Assembly: GCF_003696365.1 (NCBI RefSeq)
Contig: NZ_RFFM01000006.1
Location: 1 to 64,000, forward strand
Direction of reading: 5' to 3'
DNA: 64,000 nucleotides
Source: Stutzerimonas zhaodongensis
GTDB lineage: Bacteria; Pseudomonadota; Gammaproteobacteria; Pseudomonadales; Pseudomonadaceae
A program made the translations under genes and the position numbers. Shown here one piece after another: positions 41,125 to 49,195 of the stretch (within the stretch, counting starts at the first letter, position 1; every line of letters starts with the position of its first letter). Below the pieces are notes generated by a model. That model did not search any database, was not told where the DNA came from, and saw nothing but the letters and a program-made list of their open reading frames with translations.

Positions 41125-42435
41125 TTGAGTGAAATGTTTGAGATTGCGTATGCAACTGTAACGAATAGGCTTTGTATTTTCACAGGCACAGGCTTTTCAA
41201 AAGCAGTTTCAGAGAATGATGCGCCGAGTTGGCAAGAACTATTGGAAGACCTCTGTGACCTATTGCCTGACGGCGATGAGATAAAAGATTCGCTTTTTCC
41301 AAAGAAGAAGCCAGCTCTCCTTAGTCTAGAAGAAGCGGCGCAAGTGATATCAATAAAACTGGCCGCCAACGACATAAACATACATGAAGTAATTGCTGCG
41401 ATCATCGATAAAGTTTCGCTAAAAGGTAATTATAAAGAAATCGAAAGCTTTTTCTCTAGTAGGGCATTTAGAGTAGTAACCACAAATTATGACAATCTAG
41501 CTGAAAGACTTGCGGGCAATGAAGAATGCCAATCCATTGCACCTGGGTTCCCAATTCCAAGAGCTTCCGCGAGAGTTAAGGTGTACCACGTGCATGGGTC
41601 CACTAGGTCGCCGGAAAACATGGTGGTCACCTCTGAGGATTATTTCAATTTTATAAATAGTGACTCGTATTTTTCTCGTAAATTAAGCACAGTTTTGCAT
41701 GAAAATACGGTTGTTATTCTTGGCTACTCACTTGGTGATACTAATTTAAAGGCGATAATTAGCGACTACAAAGGTTTTTCAAAAAGTCATGTAATCGGAT
41801 CAAATATATTTTTTGTCTCAAGATCTAAGGTGAATCAGAACATAAAAGATTATTACGCTCATTCTTATGGTATTCGAGTTTTAGATGAGGTGGATACACA
41901 TGATTTTTTTACAGAGTTAAACGAAAAGATACCGAAAGCTGAAAATATTGCAGAAAAGTCTTTAAAAAGCCTTCGGAAAGTCGTTTACGACGGGATGCAT
42001 TTTAAAGATACATATATAAAGCTTGATGATTCTTTTTACAGGATAGTATCTGCTCTGTCTGCAGAGGGTCTGAGTTTGAATGATAAACGCGTCGTAGCGA
42101 TGATGGGAGACGTGATTGATGCGAAAAAAAAGTTGACCTTGGCACACAATGCCTGGCCGCAATACGAGCAGCTGGCAGGTTGGCTTGCCTACCTCGGATC
42201 CATTTTTGAGGTCAAAGGAACATCTATTGAAAATATTTATTTAGCTGCGGTTTTGCGGTCCATGAAAACAATGAGAAAAGAATCCTATACTGGATATTCA
42301 TGGCATGCCTACAAGATATGGAAGAAACGATGGCCGTCAATTGTTGCGTCGAATAGGTTGCTTATTAAGAAACATATCGAAGCTGAGACAGCGTGGCCGG
42401 ACGCATTAGCTGTAGTTAATAGCTTAGGTTCGTAA
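41125..42435 (+). CDS. SIR2-family protein (SIR2_2-like), candidate NAD+-hydrolysing defence effector
   Basis: A 436-aa protein. The N-terminal SIR2-like domain (about residues 15-260) has the NAD-binding GTGFSKA (21-27), TTNYDN with Asn121/Asp123, YHVHGS with the presumed catalytic His157, and ILGYSLGDTN (about 198-207). The zinc-ligand cysteines of deacetylase sirtuins are absent, as in prokaryotic NADase-type SIR2 defence proteins. The C-terminal 170 residues match nothing I know. TTG 41125 has AAGGGG 7 nt upstream; ATG 41134 is the alternative. Markedly AT-rich compared with the chromosome. It follows the NERD-helicase by 19 bp, suggesting co-expression. Confidence 0.82.
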   Translation: MSEMFEIAYATVTNRLCIFTGTGFSKAVSENDAPSWQELLEDLCDLLPDGDEIKDSLFPKKKPALLSLEEAAQVISIKLAANDINIHEVIAAIIDKVSLKGNYKEIESFFSSRAFRVVTTNYDNLAERLAGNEECQSIAPGFPIPRASARVKVYHVHGSTRSPENMVVTSEDYFNFINSDSYFSRKLSTVLHENTVVILGYSLGDTNLKAIISDYKGFSKSHVIGSNIFFVSRSKVNQNIKDYYAHSYGIRVLDEVDTHDFFTELNEKIPKAENIAEKSLKSLRKVVYDGMHFKDTYIKLDDSFYRIVSALSAEGLSLNDKRVVAMMGDVIDAKKKLTLAHNAWPQYEQLAGWLAYLGSIFEVKGTSIENIYLAAVLRSMKTMRKESYTGYSWHAYKIWKKRWPSIVASNRLLIKKHIEAETAWPDALAVVNSLGS

Positions 42436-42539
42436 CAAAGCAAAAAAAGGAGCACTTTATTTGGCGGCTCGCTTTGCAGAAAACAGCAAACACCAGTATG
42501 AATTAAGCTTTACATGGCGCTTTCCTTCAGGATTGTTTA

Positions 42540-43370
42540 ATGGCATCTCTCTTTCACTACACCGATCTGAACGCTGTCATGAGTATTCTACAAAATCTGA
42601 AACTCAGGGCGACGAGCATTCAATACCTCAATGATTCTGAGGAGTATAGAAACGGATTTCAGCTGATTAGCGAACACATAAAGAGTTCGCTTGAGCATGA
42701 TCCTGATAAAAATTTTGGTTGTTACTCGAACAGAGAGGGCGCTTTACAATTCCTCAAGAGCTATGTGGCTGATGATATGGAGATGTGGTGCTCAATTAGA
42801 GATTTCTTCTTCGTGACATCATTCAGCCGCTCGCCTGACCAGCTGAGTCAATGGAGGGGTTATGGCTCGTATTGCTTGGAATTCGATGAGGCGACCTTAG
42901 GTAAGTATCTTCCGCTATATAGTTGCATTTATGATGATGAAGTGAAACAAAGCACCGCAAGTGCAACAGTAGAATCTGTGGTTACTGAAATTATCCGAGA
43001 AGCTAAGAGTGAAGAGCTAGAGGCTGTTCACTGGAATACATCATATAGGATGTTAAAAAACCCAACGATTTACAAGCACTCTGGCTTTTCTGAAGAATCT
43101 GAAGTTCGAGCGGTGCTTGAATGTCATAGCGACTTCATTCGAGAAAATATACTATATCGAATAAGAGGTGACATGTTGGTGCCCTATGTTGAAATGCCGA
43201 TCGGCGCCGAATGTATTAAGTCAATTACAGTTGGGCCAATGAGATATCAAGATCTTGCTGCTGCGTCTCTTCAAGAGCATCTCTATAAATGGGCGGCCGA
43301 TCACAGCAGTTCCGAGATGCTTAGTGCCCGGAAAGTTCATCTATCCCGTATACCGTACCGCGCTAATTAA
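42540..43370 (+). CDS. DUF2971 family protein
   Basis: A 276-aa protein with the DUF2971 pattern: FHYTDLNAVMSIL near the N-terminus, then a YLNDSEEYRNG block, SFSRSPDQLSQWRGYG in the middle, and EESEVRAVLE late. Biochemical function unknown. The conserved H-Y-T start with late E-x-E-x-R recalls ADP-ribosyltransferase-like folds, which is my inference only. Ribosome site AGGA. It is AT-rich like the SIR2 gene, and 104 bp separate the two, so coupling is looser than helicase-SIR2. DUF2971 genes are often seen in accessory islands. Confidence 0.75.
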   Translation: MASLFHYTDLNAVMSILQNLKLRATSIQYLNDSEEYRNGFQLISEHIKSSLEHDPDKNFGCYSNREGALQFLKSYVADDMEMWCSIRDFFFVTSFSRSPDQLSQWRGYGSYCLEFDEATLGKYLPLYSCIYDDEVKQSTASATVESVVTEIIREAKSEELEAVHWNTSYRMLKNPTIYKHSGFSEESEVRAVLECHSDFIRENILYRIRGDMLVPYVEMPIGAECIKSITVGPMRYQDLAAASLQEHLYKWAADHSSSEMLSARKVHLSRIPYRAN

Positions 43371-43412
43371 GAGCACGGCTTGCAGGAACCGCTTGCCAAA
43401 AAGGTAGGGAAA

Positions 43413-43442
43413 GGGGACAGATTTATTTTTTCTGTCTGTCCC
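43413..43442. repeat. GGGGACAGATTTATTT element, copy 1 (with hairpin)
   Basis: GGGGACAGATTTATTTTTTC at 43413 followed by the complementary TCTGTCCC (43435-43442), an 8-bp hairpin with GGGACAGA (43414-43421). This motif is a widespread REP-like element in gammaproteobacteria, often linked to REP-associated Y1 transposases. Confidence 0.65.
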
Positions 43443-43556
43443 GTCGTGAATATCGGCGCGGCTGAAGCGGTCTGGCACCGCTGCGGAATCATGTCCGACC
43501 GATCTCACTCCAGCCATGTTGCACTCAGCTTCAACGACCCTCTCTTGTGCGGAAAA

Positions 43557-43577
43557 AGGGGGACAGATTTATTTTTC
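43557..43577. repeat. GGGGACAGATTTATTT element, copy 2
   Basis: A second copy of the same motif (GGGGGACAGATTTATTTTTC) in direct orientation, about 145 bp after copy 1. The DNA between copies 1 and 2 (43443-43556) has no gene I would accept. Confidence 0.65.
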
Positions 43578-43665
43578 ACAGAAATGCAAATATCTTAGCC
43601 CAAACGCCCTGTTACACAGCGGCCGATGTTGTTCACGACGATTCAAATGCTAGGTGCTTAACGCT

Positions 43666-44484
43666 ATGAGTGTGCTTAAGCGGTTCAAGAAAGTGCGACG
43701 CGAAAGTTCATTCGATAAGCAAGCTGAATTAGATGAAATTGTCAGCGACGCCAAGGGCTACAGAGAAAGCGTAGCCGAGAGGGTTCTCTCCGTTGATCAA
43801 GGTTATGCCTTAGATGAAAACGGAAATTTGAAAGGGGTCCGAAGATTTACATGGGGACTTCGCCTTTTCGCATTTGTATTGTCTGTTATCGTTGTGTTCT
43901 TTCCCGAAGCCAATAATCTGGTTCCTTGGTTAGCAGTAGCGTTTATTCCTATAGTAATTTGTATCTCATTCTTCCAAAGAGATACATTTGTTCTCTTGGA
44001 GAAAAAAGCTCCTTGCAATAAGGTTAACCTGTTCGGTCCATTCATGTGGGTGTCAGCGGCGTTATGTTTAAACAGTCTTCTTTACTATCCTGGTACAGGT
44101 TATAACGAAGAGTTGCTTAGGTGCCTAATACTCACTGCATGTATAGCTTTTGTAGTTATTGTTTTTCTGTTCTTCTCAATTAAAGTTGCTGGGCTTGGCG
44201 CCGTCGCTGTGGTGGCGCTCTTTTTATCATTCTTTCTGTTAATAGCTGTCAATTCAATTCCGCCGTTTAGCGAAGAAGTCCTTTACCATGGAAAGATTGC
44301 TCGGAAGCATACCAATTACAGGTCGCCTCCTACGATTTACATTCAAATCCCTAACGATACGATTGTTGTTTATGTATCTAGTAGTCAATATGATAAATAT
44401 CGAGTGGGAGATTTGGCATGCGCGTACCAAAAAACGGGGCGACTTGGTTTGATCGTCCGTCGGGCGACTACTTGTGATATCTAG
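43666..44484 (+). CDS. AT-rich multi-pass membrane protein, unknown
   Basis: A 272-aa protein. A soluble charged N-terminus (about residues 1-65) with heptad-like character precedes about five hydrophobic segments between residues 68 and 200 (LRLFAFVLSVIVVFF, WLAVAFIPIVICISFF, WVSAALCLNSLLYY, ILTACIAFVVIVFLFFSI, VALFLSFFLLIAV). A C-terminal soluble beta-like domain of about 70 residues follows. No family recognised. ATG 43666 is preferred over GTG 43654. Flanked by GGGGACAGATTTATTT-type repeats and AT-rich like the SIR2 gene, so probably part of the same acquired segment; involvement in the island's function is unproven. Confidence 0.7.
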   Translation: MSVLKRFKKVRRESSFDKQAELDEIVSDAKGYRESVAERVLSVDQGYALDENGNLKGVRRFTWGLRLFAFVLSVIVVFFPEANNLVPWLAVAFIPIVICISFFQRDTFVLLEKKAPCNKVNLFGPFMWVSAALCLNSLLYYPGTGYNEELLRCLILTACIAFVVIVFLFFSIKVAGLGAVAVVALFLSFFLLIAVNSIPPFSEEVLYHGKIARKHTNYRSPPTIYIQIPNDTIVVYVSSSQYDKYRVGDLACAYQKTGRLGLIVRRATTCDI

Positions 44485-44563
44485 CCTTTTCTAAAGCTGA
44501 TTGGCTTAAATGACGTCTAGTGGCTTCGACGCGATCCAGTGCGCGTCAATTGCGCGAGAAAAA

Positions 44564-44581
44564 AGGGGACTGATTTATCTA
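44564..44581. repeat. GGGGACTGATTTATCT element, diverged copy 3
   Basis: A diverged copy of the 43,413 motif in the same orientation, 80 bp after the membrane-protein gene. The three copies bracket that gene. Confidence 0.5.
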
Positions 44582-44661
44582 CCTCAGGTAGCTAGCTCCA
44601 ATAAATAAACATGTCACCTTATTCGGCGTAGATTTACCTCTAACTCACAGGGTAAGAATCC

Positions 44662-45228
44662 ATGCAGCTAACGACTCTCCTAGTTCCAACCTATACACAA
44701 ATGCTCAAAACCCTCTCCGGCTGGCTGAAGAAGGCGCAGACCCAGTTGCCGGAAGCAGAGGCGCAAGCGCTGTTATCCGCACGGCTGGCGCCCGATATGT
44801 ACCCGCTGTCCACCCAGGTTCGCTTTGCTTGTGTACAGGCGCGAGAAGCCATAAGCCGTCTGAGAGGCGAGGCGTTCACGGCTTCGATCACCGATCTGTT
44901 GGATGAAGGGCGTCAGGCTGTCAAACAACCCGGATCGCTTGCGGATGCTCATGCGCGGATCGATGAAACGGTCGCGTTACTAGACGCTCTCTCAGCCGAT
45001 GGTCTGGACGCAGATGCGGATAAGCCAATCGCGCACCAACTGCCAAACGGAATGATTCTCGACCTGAGCGCAGAGCAATACGCCCGTGACTGGACGCTGG
45101 GTCAGTTCTATTTCCATGTCATGACTGCTTATTCCATATTGCGTAACCAAGGGATCAATCTCGGCAAAGCGGACTACGTGGCCCACATGCTGCCCTATGT
45201 GCGTCCAGAGTCGATTCCGAAGGGCTAG
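44662..45228 (+). CDS. DUF1993 family protein (DinB-like fold)
   Basis: A 188-aa cytoplasmic protein. N-terminal MLKTLSGWLKKA, the RLAPDMYPLSTQVRFACVQA stretch and the C-terminal FYFHVMTAYSILRNQGI are typical of DUF1993, which has a four-helix DinB-like fold, function unknown. Base composition returns to the chromosomal norm here, marking the right border of the AT-rich island. Confidence 0.85.
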   Translation: MQLTTLLVPTYTQMLKTLSGWLKKAQTQLPEAEAQALLSARLAPDMYPLSTQVRFACVQAREAISRLRGEAFTASITDLLDEGRQAVKQPGSLADAHARIDETVALLDALSADGLDADADKPIAHQLPNGMILDLSAEQYARDWTLGQFYFHVMTAYSILRNQGINLGKADYVAHMLPYVRPESIPKG

Positions 45229-45242
45229 CGAAATCGCCGGAT

Positions 45243-45272
45243 GAGAGGATCGATTTATATACCCGTCCTCTC
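45243..45272. terminator. Weak hairpin between convergent DUF1993 and cupin genes
   Basis: GAGAGGA (45243-45249) pairs with TCCTCTC (45266-45272) around a 16-nt AT-rich loop. Placed between convergent stops, but no T-run. Confidence 0.3.
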
Positions 45273-45292
45273 CGCTTGCTGGACGTTCTCAA

Positions 45293-45673
45293 TCAAATCC
45301 AGACATCATTCACCGCCGTCCGCTCATTCGTTTCATCACCGGTATTCAACACGCCCCTGGGCTCGATCACCAGAAGCTTCGTTTCCCGCGCAGCACTGGG
45401 TTTGTGTTCGACGCCTTTCTTCACCACATACATCTCGCCTGCGCCAACGGTGACCTCGCCGTCTCGAAATTCGATCACCAACTCGCCCTCCAGCACGATG
45501 AAGGTTTCATCGGTTTCGGCATGCCGGTGCCAGATGAACTCGCCCTCTAGCCGGGCGAGTTTGAATTGGTAGTCGTTCATTTCGGCGATGACCTTTTGCG
45601 CCCACTGGTCATGGAACAGTGCGAATTTCTCGGCGAAGTTGATGGCGGAATAGGGGGGCTGCTGATTGTTCAT
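45293..45673 (-). CDS. Cupin domain protein
   Basis: A 126-aa small beta-barrel cupin. Metal-binding motif 1 is around FIWHRHAETDETFIVLEGE (residues about 46-64) and motif 2 around the VKKGVEHKP histidine. Mannose-6-phosphate isomerase-like single-domain cupins of this size have varied functions. It lies 97 bp downstream of an AraC-type regulator in the same direction. Confidence 0.85.
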   Translation of the reverse strand: MNNQQPPYSAINFAEKFALFHDQWAQKVIAEMNDYQFKLARLEGEFIWHRHAETDETFIVLEGELVIEFRDGEVTVGAGEMYVVKKGVEHKPSAARETKLLVIEPRGVLNTGDETNERTAVNDVWI

Positions 45674-45769
45674 GGCGGGGCTCGTTAGTGGATGCGGTAG
45701 GTGCCCACTACGCTAACGCTGGACCGCTCGATCCGTATTGCACGATCGTGCAAGTACCACTCGGCCCGG

Positions 45770-46582
45770 CTACCGGCGATTGAGCATCTTTAGCCAACGG
45801 GCAGGGGAAATGCCAAAGGTCTGTGTGAACAGCCTGGTCATGTGGGCTTGATCAAAGAAGCCGCTCTCTAGCGCCGCATCGGTTAGCGGCTGGCCTGCGA
45901 GTAGCCGATAACGCGCCTCGGCGAGGCGCCGCTGAGTGATGTAGCGATAGGGGCTGGTGCCATACAACGCACGGAAGTCGCGCGACAGGCTCCAGCGGTC
46001 GCGCCCACTGGCCTGCACCAGATCATCTAACGTGATGCTCTGCTCCAGCGTGTCATGGATAAAAGTACGGGCGCGCTCGGCCGCCACGTAATCAACCGCT
46101 TTACGGCCACGCGGCTTGCCGCCGGCGACCCTGAGCGCCTGCGCCAGATCGTAGATCGCGTCGTCCTCTTCGAGCGGGTCGAGTACCGTGTCCAGGCTGT
46201 GAAGCAGGCGAGTGGTGGCAGCTAGCAGCCGAGGGTCGTGGGACAAACCGCCTGCTATGAAGGGCAACGGCTCGCCGCCCAGTACGTCCTGAATCAAAGA
46301 CGGTTCGATATAGAGGATCCGGTAGCGAAAGCCCGCATCGGTGCCTGCCTCGCCATCATGGATCTCATCCGGGTGGAGCACGATGGTGCCGCCCGGCAGG
46401 CTGTGCCGCATCGCTTGCCGATAATGGAAGCTCTGCACGCCAGACAGCGTGCTGCCAATGGCGTAGGTGTCATGCCGATGCGGTGTATAGCCGTGCCCGC
46501 GAAAGTAGGCCTCGATGCGCTCCATCTTTGACGATGGCGTCGCGCGCGCAAGCCAGTCGCGGTCTGTGCTGGGTCGGTTCAT
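45770..46582 (-). CDS. AraC-family transcriptional regulator
   Basis: A 270-aa regulator. The N-terminal AraC-type cupin sensor domain (about residues 20-110) has HRHDTYAIG and the HPDEIHDGEAG stretch. The C-terminal double helix-turn-helix (about residues 165-268) contains SGRDRWSLSRDFRALYGTSPYRYITQRRL and DQAHMTRLFTQTFGISPARW. Probably controls the cupin gene downstream or its own gene; effector unknown. Confidence 0.9.
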   Translation of the reverse strand: MNRPSTDRDWLARATPSSKMERIEAYFRGHGYTPHRHDTYAIGSTLSGVQSFHYRQAMRHSLPGGTIVLHPDEIHDGEAGTDAGFRYRILYIEPSLIQDVLGGEPLPFIAGGLSHDPRLLAATTRLLHSLDTVLDPLEEDDAIYDLAQALRVAGGKPRGRKAVDYVAAERARTFIHDTLEQSITLDDLVQASGRDRWSLSRDFRALYGTSPYRYITQRRLAEARYRLLAGQPLTDAALESGFFDQAHMTRLFTQTFGISPARWLKMLNRR

Positions 46583-46763
46583 CGAGCGGCGCTACATGGA
46601 GGAAGGGGGTTAAAGCATACCCATGGAGAAAAGGAACGGTCTCCTTTCCCGGCAGAGGTGACTCCAGGGGTAGGAAGATTCATCATCTGGTCAGCCGCTT
46701 AACGGTTCTGCTTTCCGCTACAGACCAAATCGCGCTGCTGTCATATGCACTTCGTGCGCTGTC

Positions 46764-46787
46764 GTGGAAATGGCTTCGCCTTTCCAC
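46764..46787. repeat. REP-like palindrome (GTGGAAA type)
   Basis: GTGGAAA (46764-46770) pairs with TTTCCAC (46781-46787), continuing into CCTACGG, the common pseudomonad 'GTAGGGTGGAAA' palindromic element. The remainder of the 500-bp gap 46583-47082 has no ORF I trust. Confidence 0.5.
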
Positions 46788-47015
46788 CCTACGGAGCCAA
46801 CTTCAAGGCCCGTGGGCGCGATGGGGCAGGGCGGGCCACACACTCGTTAGCCACGTTGGCGTTTGTTGAATCCAACATCATCGCTCTCAGGCTCTGCACT
46901 TAAAACGCTGTTCGCTTCTCACCGCACAGCGAGCCGCCTGTCAGACGTTTCACCCATACAGCACAGGAATGTGGCGGCGGGCCTTGTCATCAGCGAGGAA
47001 TCAACTAAGTTGTAC

Positions 47016-47036
47016 GATGACAGACAATCTGTCATC
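47016..47036. promoter_or_regulatory. Inverted repeat, candidate operator upstream of the NTF2-like gene
   Basis: GATGACAG (47016-47023) and CTGTCATC (47029-47036), a perfect 8-bp inverted repeat with a 5-nt centre, 47 bp before the start codon at 47083. The size and symmetry fit a dimeric regulator, but no cognate regulator is evident. Confidence 0.4.
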
Positions 47037-47082
47037 GGCACTTGCCGCGTTGCGTCTAACAATTAGAAGAAGGGTCATTTGC

Positions 47083-47514
47083 ATGAGAAAGCTAACACTG
47101 GTCATGGGGTTTCTGTGCTTGTTCACCGGTTACGTGGCCGCGGCTCCCGCCGACGAAAGCGAGGTGGCGACTGCCGTTGATAAGCTCACCCAGGCCATGC
47201 TGCATAAAGACATCGACCAGCTCGAAAAGCTGACGGCAGACAATCTTACTTACGGCCATTCCAGTGGGAACATTCAGGACAAGAGGGCTTTCATCTCGGA
47301 TATCGAGACCGGCAAAAGCGCGTTCAAAGAGCTGAAAATGCTCGATCAGAAGATCACGCTTTCCGGTGACGTGGCTATGGTGCGCCATCACTTCTCGGCT
47401 CAAGCCATCAGCAAGGAGAAAGGCATCGTTCCGACCGAGATCGAGAATTTTCAGATCTGGCAGAAACAGGACGGCCAGTGGCTATTGATCGGTCGTCAGG
47501 CGTTCCGCTTCTAG
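47083..47514 (+). CDS. Exported NTF2-like (DUF4440/SnoaL) protein
   Basis: A 143-aa protein. Signal peptide (about residues 1-20, cleavage after VAAA) and a cone-shaped NTF2-like domain with LTYGHSSGNIQDKRAFISDI and the C-terminal FQIWQKQDGQWLLIGRQAFRF, typical of DUF4440. ATG 47083 with AAGGG upstream; the 38-residue upstream extension is rejected. Function unknown; periplasmic. Confidence 0.82.
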   Translation: MRKLTLVMGFLCLFTGYVAAAPADESEVATAVDKLTQAMLHKDIDQLEKLTADNLTYGHSSGNIQDKRAFISDIETGKSAFKELKMLDQKITLSGDVAMVRHHFSAQAISKEKGIVPTEIENFQIWQKQDGQWLLIGRQAFRF

Positions 47515-47697
47515 CACACCAATCGCAGTGAAGAAGGGATATATGGGGCGCGCACGTATTCTCCGGCGGGGTCAGGCTTGTAGGCTGCCCGCCGCCATCC
47601 GGGCCTCATAAATCCCAGTCCAGCTGCGCCGTCATTTCGCCGATGACGATGGCATGGATGCCAAGTCGGTCATGAAGGTGGTGGGGTTGCCGAACGC

Positions 47698-47723
47698 GTG
47701 GAAAAGGCTCCGCCGTTTTCTAC
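47698..47723. repeat. REP-like palindrome, diverged (GTGGAAAA type)
   Basis: GTGGAAAAGGC (47698-47708) with the imperfect partner GCCGTTTTCTAC (47712-47723), similar to the 46,764 element. It lies in the 321-bp gap 47515-47835, which otherwise shows no gene. Confidence 0.4.
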
Positions 47724-47835
47724 GCTACGCAGCTTCAGCCCACCGGTGAACACTCATGAACCGATACGCATGCGATGCCCGCGAGCACGGTTAGGGATAA
47801 CTGTTGGCCGACTCTGGCGGAGTGTTGATCGATCC

Positions 47836-48240
47836 TTAGAAGGTGACACCCGCGATCAGCGCGATATTGCTATACGGCCGGCACTCTCCGGTGCGTATCT
47901 GCACGCGAGCCTTCACGCACGCGGCTTTGAGTTCGTCATGGCTGACCAGCTGCCGCTCGCCCAAGTCCCCGGCCGCGTACAGCGCCTCGATTGCGTCCAG
48001 CCCCGAAGGAGCCACTTCCAGGGTTTCGCGGGCCAATAGATGACCCTGCACCTGCATCTCGCTCAGCACGACCCGCAGCGTGGTGGCGAAGTCCGGCACG
48101 CCGGCGGTCAGCGCCAGGTCGATGCAGGGTGTACCGGGTGGAACCGGCATGCCGGCATCGCCGATGACGATGATGTCGCCATGACCGAGCCGAGCGATGG
48201 CAGCCGAGAGTGCGGCGTTGAGCAGAGGCGTCTTCTTCAT
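47836..48240 (-). CDS. rbsD: D-ribose pyranase
   Basis: A 134-aa RbsD/FucU-fold mutarotase that converts beta-pyranose ribose to the furanose form used by ribokinase. Conserved [22 protein letters not shown] start (catalytic His20 in LGHGD), GDAGMPVP and the C-terminal [17 protein letters not shown]. Its ATG overlaps the rbsK stop by 4 bp; last gene of rbsBACRKD. Confidence 0.95.
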   Translation of the reverse strand: MKKTPLLNAALSAAIARLGHGDIIVIGDAGMPVPPGTPCIDLALTAGVPDFATTLRVVLSEMQVQGHLLARETLEVAPSGLDAIEALYAAGDLGERQLVSHDELKAACVKARVQIRTGECRPYSNIALIAGVTF

Positions 48241-49145
48241 GCAGGCAACTCGTGACGGTAGGGAATCGAGGGTTGCGCGCCCGGTCGGGTGACCGCCAGC
48301 GCAGCGGCTTGCTGACCGAGGCCAATGGCAGCTTCCAGTGATTGCCCGGCAGCCAAGGCCGCGGCGAAGCCACCGACGAAGGTATCGCCTGCGGCTGTGG
48401 TATCGACCGCAACCACGGGGTCGACGGGCAGATGCAGGTGACGCGTTGAATCGGCGTAAAGCACGCCCTGGCTGCCAAGCGTGATCAGCACGCGGCGCGC
48501 GCCACGCTCCATCAACCTTTGCGCTGCAAGCAAGGCGCTTTGCGGCGAGTCGACCTGAATGCCGGTGAGCAGGGCGGCCTCGCTTTCATTGGGTATCAGG
48601 TAATCGACAAGGCCATACCAGTGAGCGGGCAGCGGACCAGTGGCCGGCGCCGGGTTGAGGATGACCGTGCGGCCCAGCTCGTGGGCGCGATAGAGGGTGG
48701 CCTCGACGGTCGGCAGGGGCACTTCCAGCTGCGCAATGACGATATCGGCAGCTTGCAGCAACGCATCGTGAGCGGTCAGTCGCGCTGGAGTCAGTTCAGC
48801 GTTACCGCCTGCTGCGATGATGATTGCGTTCTGGCCGGCATCGTCCACCAAAATCGCGGCGATACCGGTGGGTACGCCGGTCGCGCTCATGACCGCGCGG
48901 CAATCGATGCCCTCCGCGATCAGGCCGGCGCGCAGTTCGGCGCCGTAGGCGTCATCGCCAACACAACCAATCATGGCCACCTGGGCGCCCAGACGCGCCG
49001 CAGCGACGGCCTGGTTGGCGCCCTTGCCGCCGGGCGCCGTGGAAAAACCGTGCCCGGCCAGGGTTTCGCCGCCAACAGGGAGGCGAGGCGTGCGAACGAT
49101 CAGGTCCATGTTCAAGCTGCCCACCACAACTACCTTTGCTTGCAT
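48237..49145 (-). CDS. rbsK: Ribokinase
   Basis: A 302-aa PfkB-family kinase phosphorylating D-ribose at O5. Motifs: [11 protein letters not shown] at the N-terminus, the [15 protein letters not shown] signature, and the anion-hole/catalytic [19 protein letters not shown] 49145 with GAGAGGA upstream; the frame extends to 49199 but overlaps the rbsR end. The gap to rbsR is 50 bp. Confidence 0.95.
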   Translation of the reverse strand: MQAKVVVVGSLNMDLIVRTPRLPVGGETLAGHGFSTAPGGKGANQAVAAARLGAQVAMIGCVGDDAYGAELRAGLIAEGIDCRAVMSATGVPTGIAAILVDDAGQNAIIIAAGGNAELTPARLTAHDALLQAADIVIAQLEVPLPTVEATLYRAHELGRTVILNPAPATGPLPAHWYGLVDYLIPNESEAALLTGIQVDSPQSALLAAQRLMERGARRVLITLGSQGVLYADSTRHLHLPVDPVVAVDTTAAGDTFVGGFAAALAAGQSLEAAIGLGQQAAALAVTRPGAQPSIPYRHELPA

Positions 49146-49195
49146 TGCTGATCCTCTCTCTTGGCCAAACGCCGACTTCAAACCAATGTCACCGC

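Noticed and set aside
43380..43598. Small 72-codon ORF after the DUF2971 gene
   Set aside because: It is largely composed of the two GGGGACAGATTTATTT repeat copies and lacks any family resemblance or good ribosome site.
46852..47065. Integron-like attC pieces (CGTTAGCC near 46,855 and GTCTAACAATTAG near 47,054)
   Set aside because: The core sites are not paired at attC spacing, there is no palindromic body between them, and no integrase is in the window.
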